Assembly (NCBI GenBank): GCA_038206395.1
Contig: JBBRAX010000027.1
Coordinates: 30,482-94,481 of the forward strand
Source: JAGSPQ01 sp038206395
Lineage (GTDB): Bacteria > Myxococcota > Myxococcia > Myxococcales > Myxococcaceae
Direction: 5' to 3'
Length of the DNA: 64,000 nucleotides
Made by a program: the position numbers and the translations under genes. Below, one piece after another: positions 8,807 to 17,952 of this stretch. The notes beneath the pieces are model-generated. The model did no database searches and had not been told where the DNA came from. It was given only the letters and a program-made list of their open reading frames with translations. Position 1 is the first letter of the stretch, and every line of letters starts with the position of its first letter.

Positions 8807-11500
8807 CTAATGTGCCAGCGCCCACGACCTGCCTGCGCCCACGTCCACAATCAACGGCACCTTCAGCTCGGCCGCCCCCTGCATCACCTCGCGGGCCAGC
8901 GCCTGGGTCGCCTCGATCTCGCCCTCGGGGCACTCGAACAGCAGCTCGTCGTGCACCTGCAGCAGCATGCGCGCGCTCAAGCCCCGCGCTTCGATCATCC
9001 CATCGACCTTCAGCATCGCCCGCTTCAGCAGGTCGGCCGCCGTGCCCTGAATCGGCATGTTGATCGCCGCCCGTTCGGCCGCCATCGCGATGTTGCGGTT
9101 CTTGCTCACGATGTCCGGCATGTAGCGCCGCCGGCCGAAGATCGTCTCGACATAGCCCTGCTTCCGCGCCTGCTCGATGGTGCCGTCGATGTAGCCGCGA
9201 ATGCCCGGGAACCGTTCGAAGTACCGGGCGATGATGCTGCGGGCCTCGTCGGCCGGAATCCGCAGCCGCAGCGACAGGCCCTGCGCCGCCAGCCCGTACG
9301 CGATGCCGTAGTTGATCATCTTGGCCGTACGCCGCTGAACATCGGTGACGTCCTCAGGCGCGATCGAGAAGACCTCGGCGGCGGTGCGCCTATGCACGTC
9401 GGTTTCGCTGTGGAAGGCGGCGATCAACGCCGGGTCCTGCGAGACGTGGGCGAGGATCCGCAGCTCGATCTGGCTGTAGTCGGCCGACACCAGTGACCAC
9501 CCCGGCTCGGCGACGAAGGCCTTGCGAATCGAACGCCCCAGCTCGGTGCGAATGGGGATGTTCTGCAGGTTCGGATCCGACGACGTGAGCCGCCCCGTCG
9601 CCGTCGCCGCCTGGTGGAAGGTGGTGCGAATGCGGCCGTCGGCGGCGATCTGCTTCGGCAGCGTGTCGAGGTACGTGCTCTTCAGCTTGCTCGCGTTTCG
9701 GTACTCGATGATCGCCTGCGGCAGCGGGTGCTGCTCGGCCAACTTCTCGAGCACCTCGTGATCCGTCGAAGGGCCCGTGCGCGTGCGCTTCAGCACCGGC
9801 AGCTTCAGCTCGTCGTAGAGCACCTGCGCCAGCTGCTGCGGGCTTGCGACGTTGAATTCTTTGCCCGCGATGCGCACCACGTCGGCGTACAGCGTCTTCA
9901 CCATCGCCTCGACCTGGGTCGACATCTCGCTCAACGCGCTGGGGTCGATCAGCACCCCCGCCCTTTCCATCTTTTCCAGCACGCGCATCAACGGCAGCTC
10001 GAGCTCGCGCGCGAAGGCCGCCAGGCCCACCCCTTCGGCCTCCGTCCACACCTCTTTGCGCAGCCGCAGCACCGCGTCCGCCGCCGCGCCATGCACCAGC
10101 GACGCATCGCCTTCCATCGGCAGCTCGACCCGCAGCCTCTCGCGCGCCAGGTCCAGCAGCGCGTGCTCTTTGCGTGAAGGATTCAGCAGGTAGGAAATCA
10201 GCTCGACGTCATCGACCGCGCCCGGCGTGATGCCCACCGAGTGCAGCAGGTGCAGCAAGACCTTGCCGTCGTGCGCCACCGCCGTCATCGCCGGCCGCGA
10301 CACCGCGGGGCCCAGCACCCGTTCGACCTCCTTCGGGCCGACCGCGGCGACGTCGATGTACCAGCACGCGTCTTCCGTCTTCACCCCCAGGCCAATCAAC
10401 GCCGCCGAGTGCGCCGCGCCTTCGAAGTGCGGCGAGAAGCCGGCCACCTCGACCTTCGCCAGCGCCTCGGCCACCTGCGCCAGGGCCGCTGCGTCCTTCA
10501 CCACCGTCACCTCGTGCACCAGCGGAGTCGCCGGCGCCGACGGCATCTCGGAAATCAACCGGTAGAACTCGAGCTCGGTGAACAAGGCCCGCGCTTCGGC
10601 CTGGTGAATCTCTCCGCGCTTCAGCGACTCGAGCGGAATCGGCAGGTCGAGATCCGAACGGAAGCCGACCAGGTCGTACGCCATGCGCAGCTGGTCGGCG
10701 TTGGTCACCAGCGCTTCGCGAATCTTCGGGCGCACCACCTCGGGCAGTCGCGTCAGCAGCGTCTGCACATCACCGAACTGCTTGATCAGATCCTGCGCCG
10801 TCTTCGGCCCGATGCCCGGCACCTTGGGGATGTTGTCGATCGCGTCGCCCACCAGCGCCAGGTAGTCGCGCATCTGCGACGGCTTCACCCCGTAACGCTC
10901 GAGCGAGTACGCCTCGTCGAGGATCCGATCTTTCATCGGGTCGTAGAGCTCGACGTCGTTGGCCGCCAACTGCAGAAAGTCTTTGTCAGAGGTGATCACC
11001 CGCGACTGGTAGCCCTCGGCCCGCGCGCGCTTCACCAGCGTCGCGATCACGTCGTCCGCTTCCCACCCGTCGAACTCGATGATCGGCAGCGCCAGCACCT
11101 GGGCCACCTTTCGAATCAAGTCCACCTGCGCGAACAGGTCGGGCGGAGGCGCCTCGCGCGTCGCCTTGTAGTTCGGGTCGATCGCCAGGCGGCCCTTGCG
11201 GCTGTTCTTGTCGAAGCACAGCGCCAGGTACCCTGGCTGCCTCTCGCGCATCAGCTTCAGCAGCATCCGCGTGAAGCCCAGCACCGCGTGCGTGCCGACG
11301 CCCCGCGACGTCGTGAGGCCCGGCAGCGCGTGGTACGCGCGAAAGATGAAGCCCGAGGCATCGATCAGCGTGATCGCCGGCGGGCCTTCCTGAACCACCG
11401 GCGCCATCGCCTGCAGCGTTGCGCCCGCCGCCTTCTTCTTGCCTTTGGGGGCAGCCACCGGCGCGTGGCCGAAGAGATCGCCCTGATCAGTGCCGCTCAT
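8807..11500 (-). CDS. polA: DNA polymerase I
   Basis: An 897-residue family A polymerase for Okazaki-fragment processing and repair. After a 35-residue non-conserved head, the 5'-3' exonuclease domain spans about 36-300 (DASGFIFRAYHAL, EADDVIATL, GDAIDNIPKVPGIGPKTA). A degenerate 3'-5' exonuclease domain spans about 320-480. The polymerase has motif A (ADYSQIELRILAHVSQD), motif B (RRTAKMINYGIAYG) and motif C (LQVHDELLFE). In the proofreading domain the metal-binding DxE of Exo I is replaced by SPH (AGFSPHFEG), so proofreading is probably lost. It ends 25 nt before the histidine kinase gene, making a common transcript possible. Confidence 0.96.
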   Translation of the reverse strand: MSGTDQGDLFGHAPVAAPKGKKKAAGATLQAMAPVVQEGPPAITLIDASGFIFRAYHALPGLTTSRGVGTHAVLGFTRMLLKLMRERQPGYLALCFDKNSRKGRLAIDPNYKATREAPPPDLFAQVDLIRKVAQVLALPIIEFDGWEADDVIATLVKRARAEGYQSRVITSDKDFLQLAANDVELYDPMKDRILDEAYSLERYGVKPSQMRDYLALVGDAIDNIPKVPGIGPKTAQDLIKQFGDVQTLLTRLPEVVRPKIREALVTNADQLRMAYDLVGFRSDLDLPIPLESLKRGEIHQAEARALFTELEFYRLISEMPSAPATPLVHEVTVVKDAAALAQVAEALAKVEVAGFSPHFEGAAHSAALIGLGVKTEDACWYIDVAAVGPKEVERVLGPAVSRPAMTAVAHDGKVLLHLLHSVGITPGAVDDVELISYLLNPSRKEHALLDLARERLRVELPMEGDASLVHGAAADAVLRLRKEVWTEAEGVGLAAFARELELPLMRVLEKMERAGVLIDPSALSEMSTQVEAMVKTLYADVVRIAGKEFNVASPQQLAQVLYDELKLPVLKRTRTGPSTDHEVLEKLAEQHPLPQAIIEYRNASKLKSTYLDTLPKQIAADGRIRTTFHQAATATGRLTSSDPNLQNIPIRTELGRSIRKAFVAEPGWSLVSADYSQIELRILAHVSQDPALIAAFHSETDVHRRTAAEVFSIAPEDVTDVQRRTAKMINYGIAYGLAAQGLSLRLRIPADEARSIIARYFERFPGIRGYIDGTIEQARKQGYVETIFGRRRYMPDIVSKNRNIAMAAERAAINMPIQGTAADLLKRAMLKVDGMIEARGLSARMLLQVHDELLFECPEGEIEATQALAREVMQGAAELKVPLIVDVGAGRSWALAH

Positions 11501-11548
11501 GGGCCACGGATTAGCCGAAGACCCCTTCGAGAGTCAGCCTTTACAGCT

Positions 11549-13873
11549 TCAGGGAGCGGCGGCCACGCACTGCAGCTCTTCCTTCTTCTTCTCGACCTGT
11601 TCCTTGTGCCCGTCACCGTCGACGGCGAACTCGAGCACCACCTCGAGATCCTCGCACCCACCCGCCGCCTCGAGCCGCCGCGCCGCTTCCTGCGTACAGA
11701 CGTTCGTGACCGCGCGCAGCAGGTCGGTGTTGCCGCGCCAGTACGAGAACCCCAACTTCCAGATCTTGCAGGCTTGGCGGCGATCCTGGCGATCCATCAA
11801 ATCCTTGCCACGCGCGTAGCAGGACGTCGCCATGTCCTGGTTGATGTTGCGCCGGTAGTAGCTGGTCAGCTTGTCGAGATCCTTCTTCTTCTTTTCCAGC
11901 GGCAGCGCGGCCTTCTCGGGCCCGAGCACCAGCTGCTCGTCGATGACCAACGCTTCGCTGAAGAACTCGTGCGCCTTGTCAGGCCGGCTGTTGCCGATCT
12001 CGCCCTGCCCCGCCTTGTACAGCTGCTCGACGGTGGTGATCTGCTTGCCCAGGTTCTTCGCCTGCTCGTGCAGCGGCGCTTTCTCGATGTTGTTCACCAC
12101 GCGGTTCTGCAGCGAGGCCATGCCTTCCGTCGCCTTGCCGACGAAGTAGAGCCCCACCGCGTCCGACAAGTCCTTCGCCTTGTAGAGGTTCACGAAGACG
12201 TCGCGCTGTTCCCGCGCAGCGCCGCCCGGATCCTGATTCTCGACCGGGTAGATGGTGATCCGCTCGCACTTCCAGGGTGGCCCCTTGGGGTCTGCCGCCA
12301 TTCGCGCTTTCAACAGGTTCACGTACATCGCGTCTCTCGGCTTCCAGCAGTTCTTGCCGCCGCCGTTCAGACACAGCACCTTGAGGGCCGGGGGATAGAG
12401 GTCGTCCGACTTCATCGACTGGCAGGCGAACGACATGTATCGCTCACACGGCTTCAGGGCCTCGGCGATCTTCCCGGCGTTGCTGTACTCCTTGCACTCC
12501 TGGCCGACGCGCTTCTTCACGGCCTCCATCGCCTCCTTCACCAGGGGAAGGGCCTTGATGTAGTAGCTGCATGCGTTGGTGATTTCCTTCAGTGCGTCGA
12601 GCGCGTCGTCTTCGCGCAGGCGAGACAGCTGCTTCCTCGCCTTGTTGAAGTTGTCCTCGCACTTCCGTTCGACCTTGATCCGCGCGAGCAGCTGGTTCGC
12701 TTCGGCGTGAATCGGCTCGAGGTCGAGCACCTTCTTGCAGTTGCTCTCGGCCTTTTCCCAGTTGGGCTCGCCGAGGTCGACTGACGAGAACTGCCGGCAC
12801 TGCGACAGGTACTCTTCAATCTGCTGTTCGACGGTCAGCTGCTGCACCATCGGCCGCTTGAGGTCGGCTCCGGTGTCCACCGCAGGCGTCTTGAAGGCAA
12901 AGATCAAGACCCCGCCCGTCATCAGCGCCAGGGCCACTCCCGCGCCGACCAGCAGCTTCTTCTTCCGCGGATCGAGGCCCGCCGACGAGCCTTCGAAGGT
13001 TCCCGACGGATCATCGTCCTCGGCGATCAGCCCCCGGCGGCCACCGCGCGGCGGGGCCCGGCCCCCGACAGGACGCTTCGACAGCGCCGAGCCGGCGCCG
13101 TTCTCGTACGCCATCTCGACCACGCCGAACTGAATGATGTCGCCCGACTTCAGCGTCACCTCGCCCGTCAGCGGCTGGCCATTCACCGTCGTGCCGTTCG
13201 CGCTGCCGAGATCCTTCAGCACCACCGAACGGCTCGACATCACCACCTCGGCGTGTCGGCGGCTCACCGAGTCGTCTTCCAACTGCACGTCGGTGCCCGC
13301 CACGCGGCCGACGACCATCGTGCCCTTCAGCGGGAAGCTCTTGTTCATGAACGGGCCAGTGAGCCCGCGCAGCACTGGCCCCGAGGCCGCCGACGCTCCC
13401 GAAGGCCGGGTGCGCTTGGCCAACGCAGCGCCCGCGGCCGGGTCGGCGCTGATCTTCGGCATCGTCGTCGTCGCGCGCGGAGGCTTCACCACCTTCTGCG
13501 CCGTCGTCCGCTCGGTGCCACCGGGGTTCTGCGGAATCGGCCCCCCCTTGCCGTTCGCCTTCGACCGGGGCCGATCGGTGGTGGCGCCGGCGCCCTTCAG
13601 CTTGATCTCGTAGTCGCCGATGACGACCTGCGCGCGGGCGCCGATCTTCGTCGGCCCTTCAATCTTCTCACCGTCAACGAAGGTGCCATTCGCCGAGCCA
13701 GTGTCTTCGACCATCACCTCGGCGCCTTCGGTGAAGAACCGGGCGTGCTTGCGCGACACGCCACCCTCGGCGAGCACGAGGTCGTTGCCGTCGGCGCGGC
13801 CCACCGTGAGCTGCCCGGCGAGCTCGTGTTCCTGCTCGGTGCCGTCGGGGTAGCGGATGACGATCGCGGCCAA
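11549..13873 (-). CDS. double-FHA, single-pass membrane, TPR-like protein
   Basis: The product has 774 residues. Two FHA domains (about 1-95 and 165-265) each show the phosphothreonine-binding pattern GR..N....D..VSR.HA (GRADGNDLVLAEGGVSRKHA; GRVAGTDVQLEDDSVSRRHA) followed by STNGT-like SANGT. A membrane helix lies near residue 310 (LLVGAGVALALMTGGVLIFAF), and the large remainder is helical with Cys-containing TPR-like repeats. The start is TTG at 13873, 2 nt after the stop of the FHA-CpaF gene and with GAGGAG 8 nt upstream. It is the last gene of the Tad-like run. FHA domains read Thr phosphorylation by Ser/Thr kinases, so phosphorylation control of the pilus machine is a reasonable inference. 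Confidence 0.8.
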   Translation of the reverse strand: MAAIVIRYPDGTEQEHELAGQLTVGRADGNDLVLAEGGVSRKHARFFTEGAEVMVEDTGSANGTFVDGEKIEGPTKIGARAQVVIGDYEIKLKGAGATTDRPRSKANGKGGPIPQNPGGTERTTAQKVVKPPRATTTMPKISADPAAGAALAKRTRPSGASAASGPVLRGLTGPFMNKSFPLKGTMVVGRVAGTDVQLEDDSVSRRHAEVVMSSRSVVLKDLGSANGTTVNGQPLTGEVTLKSGDIIQFGVVEMAYENGAGSALSKRPVGGRAPPRGGRRGLIAEDDDPSGTFEGSSAGLDPRKKKLLVGAGVALALMTGGVLIFAFKTPAVDTGADLKRPMVQQLTVEQQIEEYLSQCRQFSSVDLGEPNWEKAESNCKKVLDLEPIHAEANQLLARIKVERKCEDNFNKARKQLSRLREDDALDALKEITNACSYYIKALPLVKEAMEAVKKRVGQECKEYSNAGKIAEALKPCERYMSFACQSMKSDDLYPPALKVLCLNGGGKNCWKPRDAMYVNLLKARMAADPKGPPWKCERITIYPVENQDPGGAAREQRDVFVNLYKAKDLSDAVGLYFVGKATEGMASLQNRVVNNIEKAPLHEQAKNLGKQITTVEQLYKAGQGEIGNSRPDKAHEFFSEALVIDEQLVLGPEKAALPLEKKKKDLDKLTSYYRRNINQDMATSCYARGKDLMDRQDRRQACKIWKLGFSYWRGNTDLLRAVTNVCTQEAARRLEAAGGCEDLEVVLEFAVDGDGHKEQVEKKKEELQCVAAAP

Positions 13874-13875
13874 AA

Positions 13876-15681
13876 TTACTCCTCGCGGAAGATGCCCATG
13901 TTCACCGGGATGCCGCGACGCTGAAGCTCGTCGTAGAACTTCGGCACGAAGCCTGACGCGACGTAACGCCCACGCACCTTGCCGTCTTCCGTGAAGCCTT
14001 CCTGCTTGAAATAGAAGATGTCCTGCAAGGTGACGATGTCGACTTCCATGCCCGAGATCTCGGTGATGTAGCTCAGGCGCCGGCTGCCGTCCGAGAACCG
14101 CGTCTGCTGCACGATCAGGTGCACGGCGCTCGCGATCTGTTCCCGAATCGCCTTCACGGGCAGATCCATACCGGCCATCAGCACCATCGTTTCCATGCGC
14201 GACAGCGCGTCACGCGGGGTGTTGGCGTGCAGCGTGGTCAGCGACCCGTCGTGGCCGGTGTTCATCGCCTGCAGCATGTCCAGTGTCTCACCGGCGCGGC
14301 ATTCTCCGACGACGATGCGGTCGGGCCGCATGCGCAGGCAGTTCTTCACCAGGTCGCGAATCGTGATCGCGCCTTTGCCTTCGAGGTTGGGGGGGCGTGA
14401 CTCGAGCTGGATCCAGTGATCCTGCGGCAGCTGGAGCTCGGCGGCGTCTTCGACGGTAATGATGCGTTCATCATCGGGAATGAAGCTGCTGATGATGTTT
14501 AGCGTCGTCGTTTTTCCCGAGCCCGTGCCGCCCGAGATGACCATGTTCTTGTGCGCCTTCACGCACATCTCGAGGAACTCGGCCATCTGCGCCGTCATCG
14601 TCTTGTACTTGATGAGGTCTTCGATCTTCAGCGCGTCGCGCTTGAACTTACGAATGGTGATGCACGGCCCTTTGAGCGCGAGCGGAGGAATGATCGCGTT
14701 CACGCGGCTGCCGTCTTTGAGGCGCGCGTCGACCAGCGGGCTCGACTCATCGATGCGTCGGCCAATCGGAGCGACGATTCGCTCGATCACGCCCAACACC
14801 GCCTGGTTCGACGAGAAGATCTTGTCGCTCAGCGTAATTTTGCCCCGCTTCTCGATGTAGATCTGGTTGGCGTGGTTCACCATGATTTCCGAGATCTCAT
14901 CGGAAGCCAGAAACGCTTCGAGCGGCCCGAGCCCCAGCGCCTCGTTGAGCACGTCGGTGAGCAGGGCCTCGCGATCGATTTCCTCGGGCAGCTCACCGTC
15001 GGAATCCATCTGGTCGAGGATGTCGCGAATCGCCTTTTCCGTGCGGCGCCAGAGCTCTTCATCGCCGAGGCGATCCATGTCGAGGCGGCGCAGGTCGAGG
15101 TACTCGATCAAACGATCGTGGATGTCCTTCTGAAGCCGGGCGTACGCCTCGACTGCGGGGTCGACCTTGCTCTTCCGCTTCGAAAGCGCGTTCGCCATTG
15201 ACGCGGGCATGCGCTTGTTCGGCTCGGGCGCGCGGGTCTCTTCACGAGGGGCTTCTTCTTCCTCGTACTCTTCTTCGGCGCCTTCTTCGGCCTGCTCGTC
15301 CTCGGCGTACTCTTCGTCACCGCCGCCTTCGGCCTGCTCGTCTTCGGCGTACTCCTCGTCGGCGGCCTGCTCGTCTTCCGGCGGCGCTTCGACGTTCAGA
15401 ATGTAGTCGCCGATGTAGATCTTGTCGGTCGGCTTCACGACCTGCGGCGCCGCGATCTTCTTCCCGTTGACGAAGGTGCCGTTGGTCGACTGCATGTCGA
15501 CCACGATGTATTTGCCGTCCTTGAGGACGAAGCGCGAGTGGTACTTCGAGACGTTGCCCTTGCCGAGCACGATGTCGTTGCCAGCAAGGCGGCCGATCGT
15601 CACTTCGGCCTTTTCGAAGGTGAGCGACTGTTCGCCGCCGCCGCCCTTCTCCACCAGGGTGATCAGAAACATGACGCGCAT
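13876..15681 (-). CDS. cpaF: CpaF/TadA secretion ATPase with N-terminal FHA domain
   Basis: The product has 601 residues. An FHA domain at about 5-100 (GRLAGNDIVLGKGNVSKYHS, STNGTFVNGKKI) is followed by a strongly acidic linker with two copies of EEYAEDEQAE, then a type II/IV secretion ATPase. The Walker A motif is SGGTGSGKTTTLN, the Asp box VEDAAELQL, Walker B MRPDRIVVGE and the His box GHDGSLTTLHANTPRDALSR. CpaF hexamers power assembly or retraction of Tad pili at the inner membrane. The FHA fusion is not part of the classic enterobacterial or Caulobacter protein. ATGs at 15681 and 15672 are both possible starts. Confidence 0.92.
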   Translation of the reverse strand: MRVMFLITLVEKGGGGEQSLTFEKAEVTIGRLAGNDIVLGKGNVSKYHSRFVLKDGKYIVVDMQSTNGTFVNGKKIAAPQVVKPTDKIYIGDYILNVEAPPEDEQAADEEYAEDEQAEGGGDEEYAEDEQAEEGAEEEYEEEEAPREETRAPEPNKRMPASMANALSKRKSKVDPAVEAYARLQKDIHDRLIEYLDLRRLDMDRLGDEELWRRTEKAIRDILDQMDSDGELPEEIDREALLTDVLNEALGLGPLEAFLASDEISEIMVNHANQIYIEKRGKITLSDKIFSSNQAVLGVIERIVAPIGRRIDESSPLVDARLKDGSRVNAIIPPLALKGPCITIRKFKRDALKIEDLIKYKTMTAQMAEFLEMCVKAHKNMVISGGTGSGKTTTLNIISSFIPDDERIITVEDAAELQLPQDHWIQLESRPPNLEGKGAITIRDLVKNCLRMRPDRIVVGECRAGETLDMLQAMNTGHDGSLTTLHANTPRDALSRMETMVLMAGMDLPVKAIREQIASAVHLIVQQTRFSDGSRRLSYITEISGMEVDIVTLQDIFYFKQEGFTEDGKVRGRYVASGFVPKFYDELQRRGIPVNMGIFREE

Positions 15682-15757
15682 CCTACCAATGCCGGCTGAC
15701 CAGCTCCAAGCACTGGAAAGGAGTGAAGAATCCTACTTGTGCGTCCAGTTGACCGAC

Positions 15758-15899
15758 GGGCCGAAAAGAGACCCGCAGCAGCGCGTCCCGCATCTCGCCT
15801 CACCTGCACACCCCGAGTCTGACCCACCCGCCCCGTCTGACCCACCCGTGCCGAGTTCGCACGGGGCCGAAAAGAGAGCCGCTTCAGCGGGTCCCGCAT
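15758..15899. repeat. two 36-nt imperfect direct repeats plus a 14-nt direct repeat between them
   Basis: The 252-nt spacer between cpaC and cpaF contains two related 36-nt copies (15758-15793 and 15864-15899), both of the form GGGCCGAAAAGAG...GTCCCGCAT. Between them GTCTGACCCACCCG occurs twice (15817-15830 and 15835-15848). No protein-coding sequence is apparent here. Confidence 0.75.
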
Positions 15900-15908
15900 G
15901 GGACCCGC
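15887..15908 (-). promoter_or_regulatory. 9-bp stem-loop downstream of cpaC
   Basis: GCGGGTCCC and GGGACCCGC pair perfectly around a GCAT loop, 25 nt after the cpaC stop as transcribed. There is no T-run, so it looks more like an mRNA-processing, stabilising or attenuation hairpin than an intrinsic terminator. Confidence 0.55.
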
Positions 15909-15933
15909 AGGCGAACGATCGGCCCCCAGAAAC

Positions 15934-17376
15934 TCAGTCGAAGATGCCGAAGTTCACTTCGCCGCGCGCCTGCTTGTAGCGGCTCTTCACGTCTTCGATG
16001 ATCGTGCGGATCTTGTCCGAGTCGGGGTTCACGATGCGCGGGGTGACGAAGATCACGAGCTCGCGCTTGGTGGTGTCGAACGCGCGGTTCTTGAAAAGCT
16101 CGCCGATGATCGGAATGTGACCCAGGCCGGGCAGCTTGCTGACCTGCTTCTGTTCGTCGTGGCTGAACACACCTGACAGGACAATCGTCTCGCCGTGGCG
16201 AACGGTGACGTTCGTCTTCACCGCGCGCTTGCGGAAGCCGGGCACCGACGCCGACCCACCGATCGAGACCGCGACCGAGAGGTCGATTTCAGAGACCTCA
16301 GCTTCGACTTCCGTCTGGATGTTGCCGCTGCGGTCAGCCGTCGGGCGCAGCTTCAAGATCACGCCGTACGGCTTGTACTCGACGGTGAACTGGTTGTTGG
16401 TGATCAGCGGAATCGGCACTTCGCCGCCCGAGATGAACTCGGCCTTCTCACCGCTGGCGCACACCAGCTTCGGCTGCGCGAGCAAACGGCCGTAACCGTC
16501 GTTGTTCTGGAAGCCGATCGCCATGCCTGAGGTGAGGCCGATGCGGTACGCCGACGCGCCTTCCGCGAAGGTGCCCGGGAAGAGATCCTTGGTGAAGGTG
16601 AAGTTCGCGCCGGCCGAGCCCGAGATGTCGGTGGGGTACCGGATGCCGTAGCGATCTTTCGAGTCGCGCCGGATTTCGACGAACTGCACCTCGCTGAGGA
16701 TCATGCGCTTGATGCCGACCACCAGCAGGTTCTCGACCTTCTCGCCGATCGCCTTGGTGATCAGCTCGGCCTTCTGAAGGTCCTGCTGCGATTCCACCGA
16801 GCCTTCGAGGAAGATCGTCGAGCCGACGACGTTCGCCTGCACGTTCTTGAGGCCCGCCTTCTGGAACGCCGCGTTCAGGTTCTGCGCGACCAGCTTCTTC
16901 GCGTTCGGCGCGATCTTCACGAAACTCTTCACGTTCGGGTACAGGCCGACGACCTGGTCGATGCGATCCGCGTCCGCCTGGGTGTACGCCTGACCGTCGA
17001 GGTAGATGCGGTCGCCGACCATTCGCACCGTCACGCCTTCGATCTCACCCAGCAGCTTCTTGATCTCGCCGATCACTTCGTTCGGATCCTGCTTCCGCAC
17101 CGACACCAGGTAGTTGATGCGCTGACCCGAGGCCTTCCAGATCAGCAGCGTCGTCTTGCCTTCGCTGGAGCCGATGACGAGCAGCTGGTTGTTGCCGATC
17201 GTCTTGACGTCCGCGATCGCAGAGTCACCGACGGCGACCCGCTGAATGCCGGGAATCGTGAGCACCCGCTGCGTCCCGACGCCGAGGCTGATGCTGCCGC
17301 CTTCCTGCGCCATCGCAACAGAAGTCGTCAGCAAGACAAGGGTTGCAGCCAGGCCGGTCAGACCAGAAAGACGCAT
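15934..17376 (-). CDS. cpaC: CpaC/RcpA-type secretin of a Tad pilus
   Basis: The product has 480 residues with a Sec signal peptide (cleavage after SVAMA). The N-terminal pilus-secretin domain starts at about 27 (ISLGVGTQRVLTIPGIQRVA) with the typical repeated VAVGDSAIADVK. A BON-like region follows at about 100-225 (SVESQQDLQKAELI). The secretin core contains FVEIRRDSKDRYGIRY, LAQPKLVCASGEKAEFISGG and the terminal GLGHIPIIGELFKNRAFDTT. Secretins form the outer-membrane pore through which Tad pili leave. It lies between the prepilin peptidase (18-nt gap) and, after a repeat-bearing 252-nt spacer, the CpaF ATPase. Confidence 0.92.
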   Translation of the reverse strand: MRLSGLTGLAATLVLLTTSVAMAQEGGSISLGVGTQRVLTIPGIQRVAVGDSAIADVKTIGNNQLLVIGSSEGKTTLLIWKASGQRINYLVSVRKQDPNEVIGEIKKLLGEIEGVTVRMVGDRIYLDGQAYTQADADRIDQVVGLYPNVKSFVKIAPNAKKLVAQNLNAAFQKAGLKNVQANVVGSTIFLEGSVESQQDLQKAELITKAIGEKVENLLVVGIKRMILSEVQFVEIRRDSKDRYGIRYPTDISGSAGANFTFTKDLFPGTFAEGASAYRIGLTSGMAIGFQNNDGYGRLLAQPKLVCASGEKAEFISGGEVPIPLITNNQFTVEYKPYGVILKLRPTADRSGNIQTEVEAEVSEIDLSVAVSIGGSASVPGFRKRAVKTNVTVRHGETIVLSGVFSHDEQKQVSKLPGLGHIPIIGELFKNRAFDTTKRELVIFVTPRIVNPDSDKIRTIIEDVKSRYKQARGEVNFGIFD

Positions 17377-17394
17377 TCGGCATTTCCTCGTGAA

Positions 17395-17928
17395 CTACGG
17401 GTTCGACGTGTCCCACCACATGGCCCAGAAGCTGCCCAAAGCGATCGCCACTCCATACGGGATGTGACGCGAAGGACCCTGCACAGCGTCCTTCGAAAGC
17501 TTGAGCCGCTTCCCCCATTTCAGTCCGACGGCTCGCACCGTATCCCAGACTGCTCCCTGCCAGATCAGCGTGACGATCGCCTGCAACGCCCCCGCAAGTG
17601 AAATGAAAAGAAGTGCCCCCATGATCAACGGGTAGCCAAAGACGGCCCCGACCGCGGCGACCAGCTTCACGTCGCCCCAGCCAAAAGCCCCGCCCCGCCA
17701 CGCGAGCACGGCGAAAAATCCAGCCGAGGCACCCCCGGCAAGCAGCCCCGACAGCAGGCCGTTTTCTGCGTCACCCAGGCCGTCGAACGGGTAGGCCCGC
17801 AGCACCAGCGCCAGCAGAATGGTGGGAAACGTCACCACATCGAGGATGCGCCGGCTCACCACATCGGTGACCACCGAGATCACGAGCGCGATCGCCAGCA
17901 CGATCCACAGGGTGTGTTTGAGGTCCAA
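17395..17928 (-). CDS. cpaA: CpaA-type prepilin peptidase
   Basis: A 177-residue polytopic membrane protein of the A24 aspartic peptidase family. The two catalytic aspartates are visible in VVTDVVSRRILD (near residue 22) and in the hallmark GxGD motif FGWGDVKLVAAVG (near residue 84). Like other Tad-type enzymes it is short and lacks the N-methyltransferase domain. It would process Flp-type prepilins, but no prepilin gene is visible in this window. It is 24 nt downstream of the FHA gene. Confidence 0.88.
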   Translation of the reverse strand: MDLKHTLWIVLAIALVISVVTDVVSRRILDVVTFPTILLALVLRAYPFDGLGDAENGLLSGLLAGGASAGFFAVLAWRGGAFGWGDVKLVAAVGAVFGYPLIMGALLFISLAGALQAIVTLIWQGAVWDTVRAVGLKWGKRLKLSKDAVQGPSRHIPYGVAIALGSFWAMWWDTSNP

Positions 17929-17952
17929 CGGCGCGGAATAAAACCAGAGCGG

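Noticed and set aside
10241..12784. Long plus-strand open frame opposite polA and the double-FHA gene
   Set aside because: Translation is His/Arg/Leu-rich and crosses two well-supported minus-strand genes.
15887..15908. Rho-independent terminator after cpaC
   Set aside because: The stem is strong but no T-run follows on the minus strand, so it is recorded only as a hairpin.
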